From the NCBI GenBank assembly GCA_937858935.1, contig CALLZX010000408.1, forward strand, positions 1 to 38,821: DNA of 38,821 bases. Reading direction: 5' to 3'. The stretch's first letter is position 1; every line of letters starts with the position of its first letter. The notes under the pieces are model-generated. The model did not search any database, was not told the origin of the DNA, and saw only the letters and a program-made list of their open reading frames with translations. Position numbers and translations under genes: made by a program. Below, piece by piece: positions 1-9,445 of this stretch. The stretch comes from an uncultured Ignavibacteriales bacterium (GTDB lineage: Bacteria > Bacteroidota > Ignavibacteria > Ignavibacteriales > Ignavibacteriaceae).

Positions 1-389
1 GCAAATCAAGTTGGTCAATAGGTGTGGATGGTTTCATCATTGGTTCGGGAAATGTAAAACACGCCGTTCATATCCCTTTTCCTAAAAGAAGGAAGAAAGC
101 ATTAATATTTGCTTTGTCCTTTTTTGTTGTTACTTCTATGCCAACAATATTATTACTTGGATTACAAAATGGAGAAACTTTAATAACCATTTTTGCATTT
201 GTTTCTTTCTTTCTTTATGCAATTCTCCCAATGATATTTTCAATAAAATATACTATTTCTCAAAAAACTAGTCTTGAATTAGAAGTAAGAGATGATGATG
301 AAATTTTAAGATCACCAGTATTTCCACCAAGTGGGAAATTACGTGAAAAAGATAAAGACTCGGAACCATATAAGTATAAAATTTACTAA
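1..389 (+). CDS. Membrane protein of unknown function, 5' truncated
   Basis: The reading frame is open to the left edge (codons from position 3), so the protein probably begins outside the window. A GTG at 24 is the first start-like codon inside but has no clear ribosome binding site. Two hydrophobic segments are visible, about residues 27-48 and 54-76 counted from that GTG. The first follows a basic KRRKK stretch, which would place that side in the cytoplasm. The tail is charged and polar, with many Asp, Glu and Lys. I do not recognise the family. The gene ends 51 bp before the convergent DUF1684 gene and no terminator hairpin is seen between them. Confidence 0.5.
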   Translation, partial: KSSWSIGVDGFIIGSGNVKHAVHIPFPKRRKKALIFALSFFVVTSMPTILLLGLQNGETLITIFAFVSFFLYAILPMIFSIKYTISQKTSLELEVRDDDEILRSPVFPPSGKLREKDKDSEPYKYKIY

Positions 390-440
390 TTGTTGCCTAA
401 CCTTGTTAACATGTAAAAACCCAGCCCTTTAACCAAAGCC

Positions 441-1337
441 CTAATGCCCTTCCCCATAAACTTTTTCTCCTGCTTCAATCCTTAGCTTCAGATAATTTTG
501 TAATGGCGGCAAAGGACACGTTGCATATTTAGTAAATACACAAGGCGGATTGTAGGCTTTATTAAAATCTAAAAGTATTGTTCCTGTTGAGTCCGGTTTA
601 TTAACATACATAAATCTTCCGCCGCCGTAAGTTTCATCGCCGCTTGTCTGGTCTGCAATTATTAAAAACAATTTATCTCCGCCCTCATCAACGGCATCTA
701 TCCTGTGTGTCTTTCCATCACGTTCAAACACAACTGCGCCCGGGGATTTTTCTTTACTTATTTGTCCAAGTACATTTGGTACATCAATTTCCTTAACGGG
801 ATTATATGCTTCAAACTTTGCTGTTATCTTCCAGCTTTCATCAATAGGATATCTCTCAACCCCCTTAAAGTTTTTTACAAGATCCGAATTCAAATCACGA
901 AAACGAATTCCATACAAAGTATCTCTTACAATCAAATTAAATTTTACAGAACCAATTTGTAAAACCGTTACATCACTTTTCTGATCATCTACTAAAACAA
1001 TTTCTTTAACAGACATATCGCCAAGCATAACATCAACACCATCTAAAGCTCTAAATGTTACAACGGAATCCTTAAAAATAAATGAGCCGATATGTTCCGG
1101 CAGTTTTGATGATTCAACAACAATATCATTATCCTTTGCAGAACCAAATGTACTTTCCCCTTGCTTTAACCAGAATCTTCCAACAAGATTAAGCCAGCCA
1201 TCATCAGCTTTTAACCTGTTAACTCGCTTCACATCCCATTCGTTAATTTCTTTAATATAGTTCGGATCAGCAGTTGGTTTTTGTGTGCAGGCGATTGTAA
1301 AAATCAAGACAAAATAAATTAAAAAACTTTTTAACAC
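441..1337 (-). CDS. DUF1684 domain lipoprotein
   Basis: The body matches the DUF1684 family as I recall it: DGWLNLVGRFWL near residue 45, and near the C-terminus FNKAYNPPCVFT, CPLPP and a final IEAGEK. Biochemical function is unknown for the family. The N-terminus is a lipoprotein signal peptide with lipobox TIAC (Cys17), so it is probably membrane-anchored outside the cytoplasm. The start is GTG at 1337, preceded by GGAG at suitable spacing; the ATG two bases upstream is out of frame and stops after two codons. Length of 298 residues is normal for the family. It follows the PAS kinase gene on the same strand after about 50 bp and could be the last gene of that operon. Confidence 0.85.
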   Translation of the reverse strand: MLKSFLIYFVLIFTIACTQKPTADPNYIKEINEWDVKRVNRLKADDGWLNLVGRFWLKQGESTFGSAKDNDIVVESSKLPEHIGSFIFKDSVVTFRALDGVDVMLGDMSVKEIVLVDDQKSDVTVLQIGSVKFNLIVRDTLYGIRFRDLNSDLVKNFKGVERYPIDESWKITAKFEAYNPVKEIDVPNVLGQISKEKSPGAVVFERDGKTHRIDAVDEGGDKLFLIIADQTSGDETYGGGRFMYVNKPDSTGTILLDFNKAYNPPCVFTKYATCPLPPLQNYLKLRIEAGEKVYGEGH

Positions 1338-1389
1338 ATAAACTCCAAATGATTTATTATCTTAAAATTATTAATACTAGACTATAATA

Positions 1390-2586
1390 CTATTGGTCCA
1401 ACGGAAAAACTACTTTAAATTTTGTACCGTGATTAGACTCAACGGTTAAGGTACCGCTTAGCTGTTGGGTAAGCATATTTATCAATTGTAACCCCATACC
1501 TTTTGCTTCATTAATATTAAAATTATTTGAAACACCAACACCGTCATCGGCAATTTCAATTACTGCCTCTTCATTTGTTTTTTTTAGACTAACGTAAATG
1601 TTTCCATGTTTATGATTGGGAAAAGCATACTTAAGAGAGTTTGTTAAAATTTCATTTACTATTAAGCCAACTGAAGAAGCTGTTCTGGGTGATGTTTCTA
1701 TATTATCAAAAGATGATTTAATTTCAATTCTGATTGCATCTTCTAAATAAGATTCTGCAAGTGAATTGGTTATTTGATTTAAGTATTCGCCAAGATCTAT
1801 TTTCTGTGATATACCGCTTAAATTTAGCAAAGAATACATTTTGGAAAGTGTTCCGATTCTCATTTCCAGATTCTCTAATATCTTGTTTGCCTCCTTGTTG
1901 TCCAGTTTTTCCCGCTCAAGATACATAAGTGATTTAATTAAATTAAAACTATTCTTTACACGATGCAGAAGCTCACGATGCAGTGCTTCTTTTTCCATTG
2001 CGGCATTCTTTAATATTTGCTCGGCCCTTTTTCGATCCGTAATATCCTTAACATATCCCCAGAATTCAACAAGATTCTCTTTATCATCAAATACGCCAAT
2101 AATGTTTTCTAAAGTTTGAATGTGTTTTCCGGATTTTGTAATAATTTCGCCCTCATAGTTTGTTAATTTTTTTTCTTTCCTGATTAGATTTAAAAAATCA
2201 ATTCTTTGCTGAGCTTGAGAATAATGAGAAACCGGATCTGATTTTAAAAGTTCTTCAATACTTTCATATTCCATCATATTAACATAAGCCTGGTTGCATG
2301 TTTTTAGGCCGCTTTCAGGAGTAGATAGAAAAACCCCGCTTAAATCTTCTTCAAAAAAGCGGCGATATTTTTCTTCACTCTCTTGCGTTTTCTTCTTTTC
2401 GGCTTCAAGATCTTCCAGGATATTAAGTAATGCTACTGATTTGTCCTTTAAAAAATTTTCGCTTTTTTCAAGCTCAATTATCTTATCTTTAAGCAATGGA
2501 TAATAGCTCTTTACAGAAGATTTCTCCTCAAATCCCAAAAATTTATTTCTAATTTCTGCAAGGTTTTTTTCTATATCAGAGTGCAT
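1390..2586 (-). CDS. PAS domain sensor histidine kinase (HisKA_2 type)
   Basis: A cytoplasmic-looking histidine kinase with no membrane segment. Residues 30-75 are helical and charged, and a PAS/PAC domain spans about 75-190 (ending VKDITDRKRAEQ). The HisKA_2-type dimerisation helix carries LLHRVKN with His208 as likely phospho-acceptor. The HATPase domain has the N box NEILTNSLKYAF, the G1 motif DDGVGV and a second glycine motif KGMGLQL. It overlaps the end of the alcohol dehydrogenase gene by 11 bp and has AGGAG upstream of its ATG, so the genes are co-transcribed. The likely partner is the receiver-PAS protein two genes upstream, which has a receiver but no kinase. The ligand is unknown. 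Confidence 0.9.
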   Translation of the reverse strand: MHSDIEKNLAEIRNKFLGFEEKSSVKSYYPLLKDKIIELEKSENFLKDKSVALLNILEDLEAEKKKTQESEEKYRRFFEEDLSGVFLSTPESGLKTCNQAYVNMMEYESIEELLKSDPVSHYSQAQQRIDFLNLIRKEKKLTNYEGEIITKSGKHIQTLENIIGVFDDKENLVEFWGYVKDITDRKRAEQILKNAAMEKEALHRELLHRVKNSFNLIKSLMYLEREKLDNKEANKILENLEMRIGTLSKMYSLLNLSGISQKIDLGEYLNQITNSLAESYLEDAIRIEIKSSFDNIETSPRTASSVGLIVNEILTNSLKYAFPNHKHGNIYVSLKKTNEEAVIEIADDGVGVSNNFNINEAKGMGLQLINMLTQQLSGTLTVESNHGTKFKVVFPLDQ

Positions 2587-3739
2587 TTCGGTAACACTCC
2601 TCTATTGATTTTAAACTTACCAATTTAGGATTTGTTGCTAAGCAGCCATCCATAAGTGTTTTTTGCGATAACATCTTTATATCTTTTTTCTCAACCCCAA
2701 TTTCTTTTAATGTATAATTTATTCCAATACTGCTTTTCAGTGTTCTAATTCCATTTTTTAAAATTGATTTTACTTCATCTTGATCTTTGAATTTTACTTT
2801 AGGACTAAAAATCCTTGCAATATCTGAATATTTTTCAGGAGCAGCATCAAAATTAAAATCAATTACTGATTCAAGCAGCAGTGAATTACATTCACCATGA
2901 GCTAAATCAAATGAGCCTCCAAGACTGTGAGCCATTGAATGAACCAGACCCAGGCTTGCATTTGAAAATGCAAAACCAGCTAATAGGCTTCCCATCATCA
3001 TATTATTTCTATAATTCATATTATGCGGTTCAGAATATGCTCCTGGTAAATTTGCAACAATCAATTCAATAGATTTTAAAGCGTTAATATCTGTAATTGC
3101 AGAACTTGCATTCGAAACATAAGCCTCAATAGCATGAACCAATGCATCCATTCCGGTTTCCGCAGTTAACTCTGGAGCCATTGTTGTTGTTGTTTCGGGA
3201 TCAATCAATGCTATATCGGGCACAACTAATTTACTTACAATTCCCAATTTTCTTTTCTGTAAGCTATCGCTAATAATTGCAAACTGAGAAACATCTGCAC
3301 TTGTGCCGGCAGTTGTAGGAATACAGATTAATGGTAGTCCTGGTATTTTAACTTCATCAATACCTTCAAATTCTGTAACATTAACATTATTCGTAGATGT
3401 TATATTTATAGCCTTTGCACAATCCATTGGGCTGCCACCGCCAAGAGCGAGTACAATATCGCATTTTTCATACTTTAATATTTCTGCACCTCTCATTACC
3501 TCGTTGTCTTTGGGATTTGGAGTAATTGTATCAAATAAAACATAGTCAAGGTTTGCGGATTTAAGATTCTCCTCCAGAATTTTTAACCAACCGGCATCAG
3601 CAATACCTTTATCGGTAACAAGAAAGATTTTTGATGCTTGAAATCTCTTAACATACTTACTTGCTAAATGTAACGCACCTTCCCCAAAAACAAATTCCGG
3701 AACAAGAAATTTTCGCAGTTTGGAAAAGTCATTTTGCAT
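2576..3739 (-). CDS. Iron-containing alcohol dehydrogenase
   Basis: A group III metal-dependent alcohol dehydrogenase, expected to interconvert alcohols and aldehydes or ketones with NAD(P). The nucleotide-binding loop GGGSPMDCAK is at residues 100-109. By comparison with FucO-type enzymes the metal ligands are Asp198 and His202 (in GMDALVHAIE), His267 (LVHSMAHSLGG) and His281 (DLAHGEC); all four are present with the expected spacing. Length 387 is typical. AAGGAG lies nine bases before the ATG. It sits one base after the receiver-PAS gene and overlaps the histidine kinase gene, so it is embedded in a signalling operon, which is unusual. The substrate cannot be read from sequence. Confidence 0.93.
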   Translation of the reverse strand: MQNDFSKLRKFLVPEFVFGEGALHLASKYVKRFQASKIFLVTDKGIADAGWLKILEENLKSANLDYVLFDTITPNPKDNEVMRGAEILKYEKCDIVLALGGGSPMDCAKAINITSTNNVNVTEFEGIDEVKIPGLPLICIPTTAGTSADVSQFAIISDSLQKRKLGIVSKLVVPDIALIDPETTTTMAPELTAETGMDALVHAIEAYVSNASSAITDINALKSIELIVANLPGAYSEPHNMNYRNNMMMGSLLAGFAFSNASLGLVHSMAHSLGGSFDLAHGECNSLLLESVIDFNFDAAPEKYSDIARIFSPKVKFKDQDEVKSILKNGIRTLKSSIGINYTLKEIGVEKKDIKMLSQKTLMDGCLATNPKLVSLKSIEECYRNAL

Positions 3740-3740
3740 A

Positions 3741-6700
3741 CTATGTTAACTCCTTTAGTTTCAACTCAAGTTCCGAAATTTTATCTTTTAGTTCAATCAT
3801 TTTTAATTCACGTCCAACAACTATTTTTTCAAAGCGTTCAAGTTCTTCTTTTCTCTGAAGAATTTCTTCTTCGGCTTTTTTACGACCAGTTATATCCTGG
3901 CTTAATGCAGAAACACCGATAACTTTGCCATCAGAAATAATCGGGCTTAATGTTACTTCATAAAACTTCAGCTCATTGTCAAGTTTATTTGAAAATCTAA
4001 ACATCAACTGTTCACCAGATAATACTGCATCATATTTTGGCTTCCAGAGTTCTTTCATTTCAGGCGTGAGAATACTTAAAGCGTTCATTCCCCTTTTTAA
4101 TTCAACGTTAAATGCTTTAAGAAATTCTTGTTTAAAGAAATCATTCACAAAAATAAAGTTATGGTTATTATCTATTGACCAAATAGCTTCATTTCTGTTA
4201 TTGACTAATGAATTTAAATTTGCTTCCGAATTTCTTAAAAGTTCATCAGCCATTTTACGTTCTGTAATATCTTGTACCATACCAAGCATACGGTACGCCT
4301 TGCCATCTTTATCGTTAAATACATTTCCTGTTTCAAGCACCCACCTTATATTTCCATCGGGGTGAACAACTCTATGCTCTACTCTGTAATTTTCATTTCT
4401 TTCTATTGTAGCTTTTATTTTTTCTTCAATCAGCGGAATGTCATCTGGATGTAATCGTTTCCAGAACTCTGCCATTGTGCCTTTAAATTCTCCTGGTTTA
4501 AGACCAAACATCGGAATGACAAGTTCCGACCAGGATAATTCATCAGTAAGCATATTCCAATCCCAGCTGCCTATATTCGCTGCCTTCTGTGCAAGAGAAT
4601 AACGCTCTTCGCTTATTCTTAATGCTTCTTCAGCTTCTTTTCGATTAGTTATATCTGTTGATGTTCCAAGCACCCCATAAAGTTTACCTAAATCATTTAT
4701 TAAAGGAATTTTATTTGTATCAAACCAGGCAATTTTATTTCCTGATTGATGCTGTGTTTCGATAATATTTAATTTTGCAACACCACTATTCATTACTTGT
4801 TTATCGTCTGCTTGATATTTTTTAGCTTCAGTTTTTGCCCAAGGTAAATCAAAATCGGTTTTACCAATAATTTCGTCTGCATTTTTTAATCCTGCTCCAA
4901 TTGCAAAGGCAAGGTTGCATCCTAAATAAGTTGAATTCATATCTTTCCAAAAAACAACACCTGGAAATTTATCAAGGACATTTTGAAGCATTTGTTGTGA
5001 TTCTTTTAGAGCAATCTCAGTTTTTTTTCGCTCCGTTATATCAAGGGCTGTAAAAGTCACACCTCCGGAAATATCACGTAAGTTTAATGGAGTCGAACTT
5101 AAAAGCACATCAATGATCTTTCCGTTTTTACAAACCCACTTTGTTTCGACAGTGCCTGTACCAGACTGCTCTATTTGTTTATATTTTTCTTTTCCAACTA
5201 ATTCAAACTCTTCAACCGTTGGATAAAGCATAAGAGCACTATTACCTATTAGTTCATCGCGATTATATTCAAGCATCTTACACATTGTATCGTTTACTTC
5301 TAATAAAACACGATTTGATGTCATTCCAATACCAACTGGTGCCGCTTTAAATATGCTATTTAATTTGTTTTCATTCTTTTTCAATACCTCTTCAGCAAGT
5401 TTTCTTTCATTTATATCAGAATGTGAGCCTGATATTCGTAATGCTTTTCCATCGCTGTCTTTTTCGGCAACTTTACCTCGCGCAAGAATCCAGCAATAAC
5501 TCCCATCTTTTTTTCTTAATCTAAATTCAACAGAAAAAGGATTTAACATCTCAATGGCTGAAAGAATGGTAGTCTCAGACTTAATTAAATCATCAGGATG
5601 TAAAAGCTCTTTCCATTTTTCATAACTAGGGTTAAACTCATTTGGTTTGTAACCAAGCATTGTATAATAACGCGGACTGAAATAAACCGCTCCGGTTTTT
5701 AAATTCCAATCCCAAATTCCATCAGAGTTTCCTTCAAGAGCATATCTTAGTCTTTCTTCGCTAAGTTTTAAACTTTCTTCTGTTTTTCTGTTTTCATCAA
5801 TATCAAGGTGTATTCCAACAGCTCTAAGTGGATTACCATCATCATCTCTTTCAGAAATCTTTCCCCAATTCAATATCCATTTATAATTTCCGTTTTTACA
5901 TTTTAATCTATGCTGAACTTTATAGAATTCTGTTAGCCCTTGTTCATGTCTCTCTGCTTCGTTTAATGCCGTCTTTATATCATCCGGATGGATATTTGAT
6001 TTCCAGAAATCCAGGTTATTCTTCATTTCCTCAGGATCGTAACCAAGCATCGTTGCCCAGTTATCACTTCTGTTAACAATTCCCGTTTTAAAGTTTTGAT
6101 CCCAAAGCCCAATTTGCGCTCCTTCTAAAGCAAGGTTTAAGGTTCTTTCACTATCTCTTAGCGCTTTTTCGGATAAAAGCCGTCGTGTAATATCTCTGGT
6201 TACACCAATAATTCCAATTGGGTTATTTTCCTTATCCAAAAGAAATCTTGCTCTTATTTCAGTAAGAAAAACTGTTCGGTCTTTTTTTATCTGTTCCAGT
6301 TCAAACGTAACACTATTATCTTCTTTTTTATTTTTGATATATGAACTTATTTCTTCCGATAAAATATTAAAAACTTTTTTTGATGATTCTTCGGTAAGAA
6401 AATCCTGAAGATTGAGTTTCAGCATTTCATCTACTGTATATCCATGCATTTTTTCTATTGATGGACTTACATATGTAAATCGAAAGTTCATATCCATAGT
6501 CCAGATAACATCATCGATTTGTTTTTCCAGAGTCTGAAATTTTCGATCACTTTCTAAAAGTTTATTTTCACTTTCAAGTCTTAACCGATGTGCATCAAAA
6601 AGTTTAAAGGCCATTTTTATAGATGCCATTAAAACAGTTTCTCCGCTGTTTTTAACAACATAGCCGTAGGAAGTTATCTTTTCGGTTTTTTCAACTATTT

Positions 6701-6974
6701 CTTTTTCGGTATGATTGGAGAGAAAAACGATAGGTACGTCTTGGTTTTTAAGAATCATCTGGGCGGCTTCAGTTCCATCCATTCCTTTGCCCAAATCAAT
6801 ATCCATTAGGATCAAATCAAGATTGGAATTCTCTGAAGCTATCTTAATTGCTTCATTTCCATTTCCGGCAATTATAACACTGTAGCCGTTTTTTTTGAGA
6901 GTGCTTGCTTCGGCCATCGCAATAATCGCCATATCTTCAACAAGAAGAATGGTTTTCTTAGATTCTGAAATCAT
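3741..6974 (-). CDS. Response regulator receiver fused to seven PAS domains, no output domain
   Basis: Residues 1-125 form a CheY-like receiver: Glu/Asp near 13-14 (LLVEDMA), phospho-acceptor Asp58 in LILMDIDLG, and a conserved Lys in YVVKNSG. Seven PAS/PAC units follow, each closed by a DIT/DIDxRK-type linker: about 145-270, 275-395, 400-520, 525-650, 650-775, 780-900 and 905-1030. Several are PAS_3-like, with WDWN, LGY and HPDD motifs. The protein ends in a charged coiled coil (about 1030-1077). There is no HisKA, HATPase, GGDEF or HTH domain, so it cannot phosphorylate or bind DNA by itself in an obvious way. GGGAG precedes the ATG. It is first in an operon with an alcohol dehydrogenase and a HisKA_2 kinase. 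It may act as a multi-ligand sensory scaffold for that kinase (inference). Confidence 0.9.
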   Translation of the reverse strand: MISESKKTILLVEDMAIIAMAEASTLKKNGYSVIIAGNGNEAIKIASENSNLDLILMDIDLGKGMDGTEAAQMILKNQDVPIVFLSNHTEKEIVEKTEKITSYGYVVKNSGETVLMASIKMAFKLFDAHRLRLESENKLLESDRKFQTLEKQIDDVIWTMDMNFRFTYVSPSIEKMHGYTVDEMLKLNLQDFLTEESSKKVFNILSEEISSYIKNKKEDNSVTFELEQIKKDRTVFLTEIRARFLLDKENNPIGIIGVTRDITRRLLSEKALRDSERTLNLALEGAQIGLWDQNFKTGIVNRSDNWATMLGYDPEEMKNNLDFWKSNIHPDDIKTALNEAERHEQGLTEFYKVQHRLKCKNGNYKWILNWGKISERDDDGNPLRAVGIHLDIDENRKTEESLKLSEERLRYALEGNSDGIWDWNLKTGAVYFSPRYYTMLGYKPNEFNPSYEKWKELLHPDDLIKSETTILSAIEMLNPFSVEFRLRKKDGSYCWILARGKVAEKDSDGKALRISGSHSDINERKLAEEVLKKNENKLNSIFKAAPVGIGMTSNRVLLEVNDTMCKMLEYNRDELIGNSALMLYPTVEEFELVGKEKYKQIEQSGTGTVETKWVCKNGKIIDVLLSSTPLNLRDISGGVTFTALDITERKKTEIALKESQQMLQNVLDKFPGVVFWKDMNSTYLGCNLAFAIGAGLKNADEIIGKTDFDLPWAKTEAKKYQADDKQVMNSGVAKLNIIETQHQSGNKIAWFDTNKIPLINDLGKLYGVLGTSTDITNRKEAEEALRISEERYSLAQKAANIGSWDWNMLTDELSWSELVIPMFGLKPGEFKGTMAEFWKRLHPDDIPLIEEKIKATIERNENYRVEHRVVHPDGNIRWVLETGNVFNDKDGKAYRMLGMVQDITERKMADELLRNSEANLNSLVNNRNEAIWSIDNNHNFIFVNDFFKQEFLKAFNVELKRGMNALSILTPEMKELWKPKYDAVLSGEQLMFRFSNKLDNELKFYEVTLSPIISDGKVIGVSALSQDITGRKKAEEEILQRKEELERFEKIVVGRELKMIELKDKISELELKLKELT

Positions 6975-7163
6975 TATTTCTCCCTGATATTTGAGAGTAA
7001 TGCCTTTTTCCCCATCCGTTTTTTCTAAAACTAAATATTATAAAACAAATGAATATTTTTGTTAACAAAGTGTTTTATTATTATCGATCTAAATGTGTAA
7101 ATAATTAAGACAAATATCCATGATTTTTCGTTTTTTAATTTAAAAAGATTGTTTGGCTGATTT

Positions 7164-8624
7164 ATGAATAAAATTTTTGAAATTTTAAAAAATAATTTTG
7201 GTTACGATGAATTCCGTGGTGAGCAGGAATCTATCATAAAAAGAATTGTTGATGAACAAAAACATTCCCTTGTTTTAATGCCAACTGGCAGCGGTAAATC
7301 ATTGTGTTATCAAATTCCGGCTCTTTATTTTGATAACAGTACAATTGTAATAAGTCCGCTTATAGCACTAATGCAGGATCAGGTTGATGTTTTGCGAAAG
7401 AAAAATATTCCAGCAGCATTTATCAACTCAACTCTATCAAAACAAGAAAGAGAAAAAAGACTGAATGATTTTACGAACGGCAAAATTAAACTGCTTTACG
7501 TAACTCCGGAAAGATTCCGTAAACCTGATTTTATTGAACAGATAAAAAGAACTAAAATAGATTTGCTTGCTGTTGATGAAGCACATTGTATTTCTGAGTG
7601 GGGGCATGATTTTCGTCCTGATTACTCCCGCATTGGTGAGTTCAGGGAATTAATGGGCAATCCGCTTACAATTGCTCTAACGGCAACAGCAACACACAAT
7701 GTTCAGGAAGACATCATAAAAAAACTTCATATCAACAAAGAAGAAATTAAAATTTTCCATCAAGGGATTGAACGCCCAAATTTAAGATTAGAAGCTGTTG
7801 ATGTATTTGATGACAAAGAAAAACTTAAAGAAATAATTTCTACACTTGAAAAGTATGATGGATGCGGAATAATTTATTTTTCCTTAATCAAAACCCTGGA
7901 AAGATTTTCCGAAATCCTGGGCGATAAAGGATTCAGGCATGGGGTTTATCACGGCAAGCTGGAAGACAGACAAAGAAAAGGTATGCAGCGTGATTTTCTT
8001 AACGGAAAACAAAAACTAATCCTGGCAACAAATGCCTTTGGAATGGGAATAGATAAAGCTGATATAAGATTTGTAATTCATTCAGAGGTTCCTTCATCAA
8101 TTGAATCTTATTATCAGGAAATAGGACGAGCCGGAAGAGACGGTAATGACTCACTTTGCCTTTTGCTTTACAATCAGGAAGATCTTTACACGCAAATGGA
8201 ATTTATTAAATGGTCCAACCCGGATGCAAATTTTTATTCCGCAATGTATGATATTTTAAAACGAGAAACGGGATTAATTAATTCCAGCGGAGTTGATTAT
8301 ATCCGGGAACAAATAAGTTTTAAAAATAAAAGTGATTTTAGAGTTGAGACTGCTCTTGCTATGTTAGATCGCTACAGTGTTACAGAAGGCGATGTTGAAA
8401 AACAAAACTTGCAAATCGTTAGTGAACTTCCTGATATTTTACAGGATGAAGATTATCTAAAAGAAAAGCTTTTAAATGATAATAAAAAACTTCTTTCTGT
8501 AGTAAATTATTTTAGAGGTGAAAAATGCCGCAGAGTTTTTATTTCAGATTATTTTGGTTTCCCTGGTGAACAGCCTTGCGGTAATTGTGATAACTGCACA
8601 ATAAATGGCAATGCAAAGATTTAA
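7164..8624 (+). CDS. RecQ-family ATP-dependent DNA helicase, short form
   Basis: A 3'-5' superfamily 2 helicase of the RecQ family, acting in DNA repair and recombination. Motif I MPTGSGKS, motif II DEAH, motif III LTATAT, motif V TNAFGMGIDKAD and motif VI QEIGRAGRDG are intact. The C-terminus carries the zinc-binding cysteines (EKCRR, then CGNCDNC). At 486 residues it is shorter than E. coli RecQ (about 610). It has no winged helix or HRDC domain after the zinc module, but about 100 residues lie between the helicase core and the zinc cysteines, longer than in E. coli RecQ. These contain a helix-turn-helix-like stretch near VETALAMLDRY. No clear ribosome binding site precedes the ATG. The gene is divergent from the PAS operon, with 189 bp between. 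Confidence 0.92.
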   Translation: MNKIFEILKNNFGYDEFRGEQESIIKRIVDEQKHSLVLMPTGSGKSLCYQIPALYFDNSTIVISPLIALMQDQVDVLRKKNIPAAFINSTLSKQEREKRLNDFTNGKIKLLYVTPERFRKPDFIEQIKRTKIDLLAVDEAHCISEWGHDFRPDYSRIGEFRELMGNPLTIALTATATHNVQEDIIKKLHINKEEIKIFHQGIERPNLRLEAVDVFDDKEKLKEIISTLEKYDGCGIIYFSLIKTLERFSEILGDKGFRHGVYHGKLEDRQRKGMQRDFLNGKQKLILATNAFGMGIDKADIRFVIHSEVPSSIESYYQEIGRAGRDGNDSLCLLLYNQEDLYTQMEFIKWSNPDANFYSAMYDILKRETGLINSSGVDYIREQISFKNKSDFRVETALAMLDRYSVTEGDVEKQNLQIVSELPDILQDEDYLKEKLLNDNKKLLSVVNYFRGEKCRRVFISDYFGFPGEQPCGNCDNCTINGNAKI

Positions 8625-8675
8625 AGAAGCACGCTTACGTTAATGTTTTTATATTTTTTTATTAAAGATGTTTTT

Positions 8676-8744
8676 TGTCATTACAGTGAAAACGGGAGTC
8701 TATTCCAATAAAAAAAATAGGTTCCCATTTTCGGGGGAATGACA
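8676..8744. repeat. Palindromic GTCATT repeat, copy 1
   Basis: An imperfect inverted repeat of about 69 bp. TGTCATT at the left end pairs with AATGACA at the right, and GAAAACGGGA pairs with TCCCATTTTC with one mismatch, leaving an A-rich loop. It lies between recQ and the convergent msrA gene, so it could also serve as a bidirectional transcription end. It resembles a class of dispersed palindromes (GTCATTCCCG...CGGGAATGAC) common in environmental genomes, which I recall but have not searched. Confidence 0.7.
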
Positions 8745-8768
8745 ATTTTTGCTCGTCTTTGTTTAATT

Positions 8769-9425
8769 CTACTTCTTCAACTTATCTTTAAATATTTTTT
8801 CAAACTTTTCTACTTTGGGTGTAATAACATATGCACAGTAACCCTGGTTTGGATTGTTCTCATAATACTCCTGATGATAATCTTCCGCAGGATAAAAATT
8901 TTCAGACTTAGATATCTCTGTTACAATTGGTTTAACCCAGATTTTTTCATCGGTTAACTTGTTTAAATAAAATTCTGCTTTTTGTTTTTGTTCTTCGTTG
9001 TGATAAAAGATTACAGATCGGTATTGTGTTCCAATATCATTTCCTTGTTTGTTTAGAGTTGTTGGATCATGAGTTTTCCAGAATATTTCCAAAAGTTCAT
9101 CATAAGTAACTAGAGCAGGATCAAAAGTTATCTGTGTGCATTCTGCATGTCCTGTGGTTCCATCGCAAACCTCTTTGTAGGTGGGATTTTTAACGCTTCC
9201 TCCAGAGTATCCTGAAACAACTGAGATAACTCCGTTTACTCTTTCAAAAATTGCCTCTGTGCACCAGAAGCAACCGGAACCAAATGTTGCAATTTCTAAT
9301 TTTGGATTTTTATCATTCATAATATTTTTCATTTCTTGTTTTGCTTCAGATTTACTTTCATTACAACCGATTGAGATTATGGCTATAATGAATAAAATAA
9401 AAGTTATGTTTAATATATTTTTCAT
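8769..9425 (-). CDS. msrA: Peptide-methionine (S)-S-oxide reductase, lipoprotein form
   Basis: MsrA reduces methionine S-sulfoxide in proteins and free methionine. The catalytic motif GSGCFWCTEA has its nucleophile at Cys52; further family motifs are GHAECTQ, DPTTLNKQGNDIGTQYRS and, near the C-terminus, YHQEYYENNPNQGYC, with a likely recycling Cys. I set the start at 9425: a longer frame runs to 9503, but the inner ATG has an AGAG ribosome binding site and begins a clear lipoprotein signal peptide with lipobox ISIGC (Cys21). The enzyme is therefore probably anchored outside the cytoplasm and repairs envelope proteins. No MsrB domain is fused or adjacent. Confidence 0.93.
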   Translation of the reverse strand: MKNILNITFILFIIAIISIGCNESKSEAKQEMKNIMNDKNPKLEIATFGSGCFWCTEAIFERVNGVISVVSGYSGGSVKNPTYKEVCDGTTGHAECTQITFDPALVTYDELLEIFWKTHDPTTLNKQGNDIGTQYRSVIFYHNEEQKQKAEFYLNKLTDEKIWVKPIVTEISKSENFYPAEDYHQEYYENNPNQGYCAYVITPKVEKFEKIFKDKLKK

Positions 9426-9445
9426 TTTTAATCTCTTATTTATTA

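Noticed and set aside
705..962. Plus-strand open frame of 85 codons
   Set aside because: It lies antisense within the DUF1684 gene, has no ribosome binding site and no recognisable domain.
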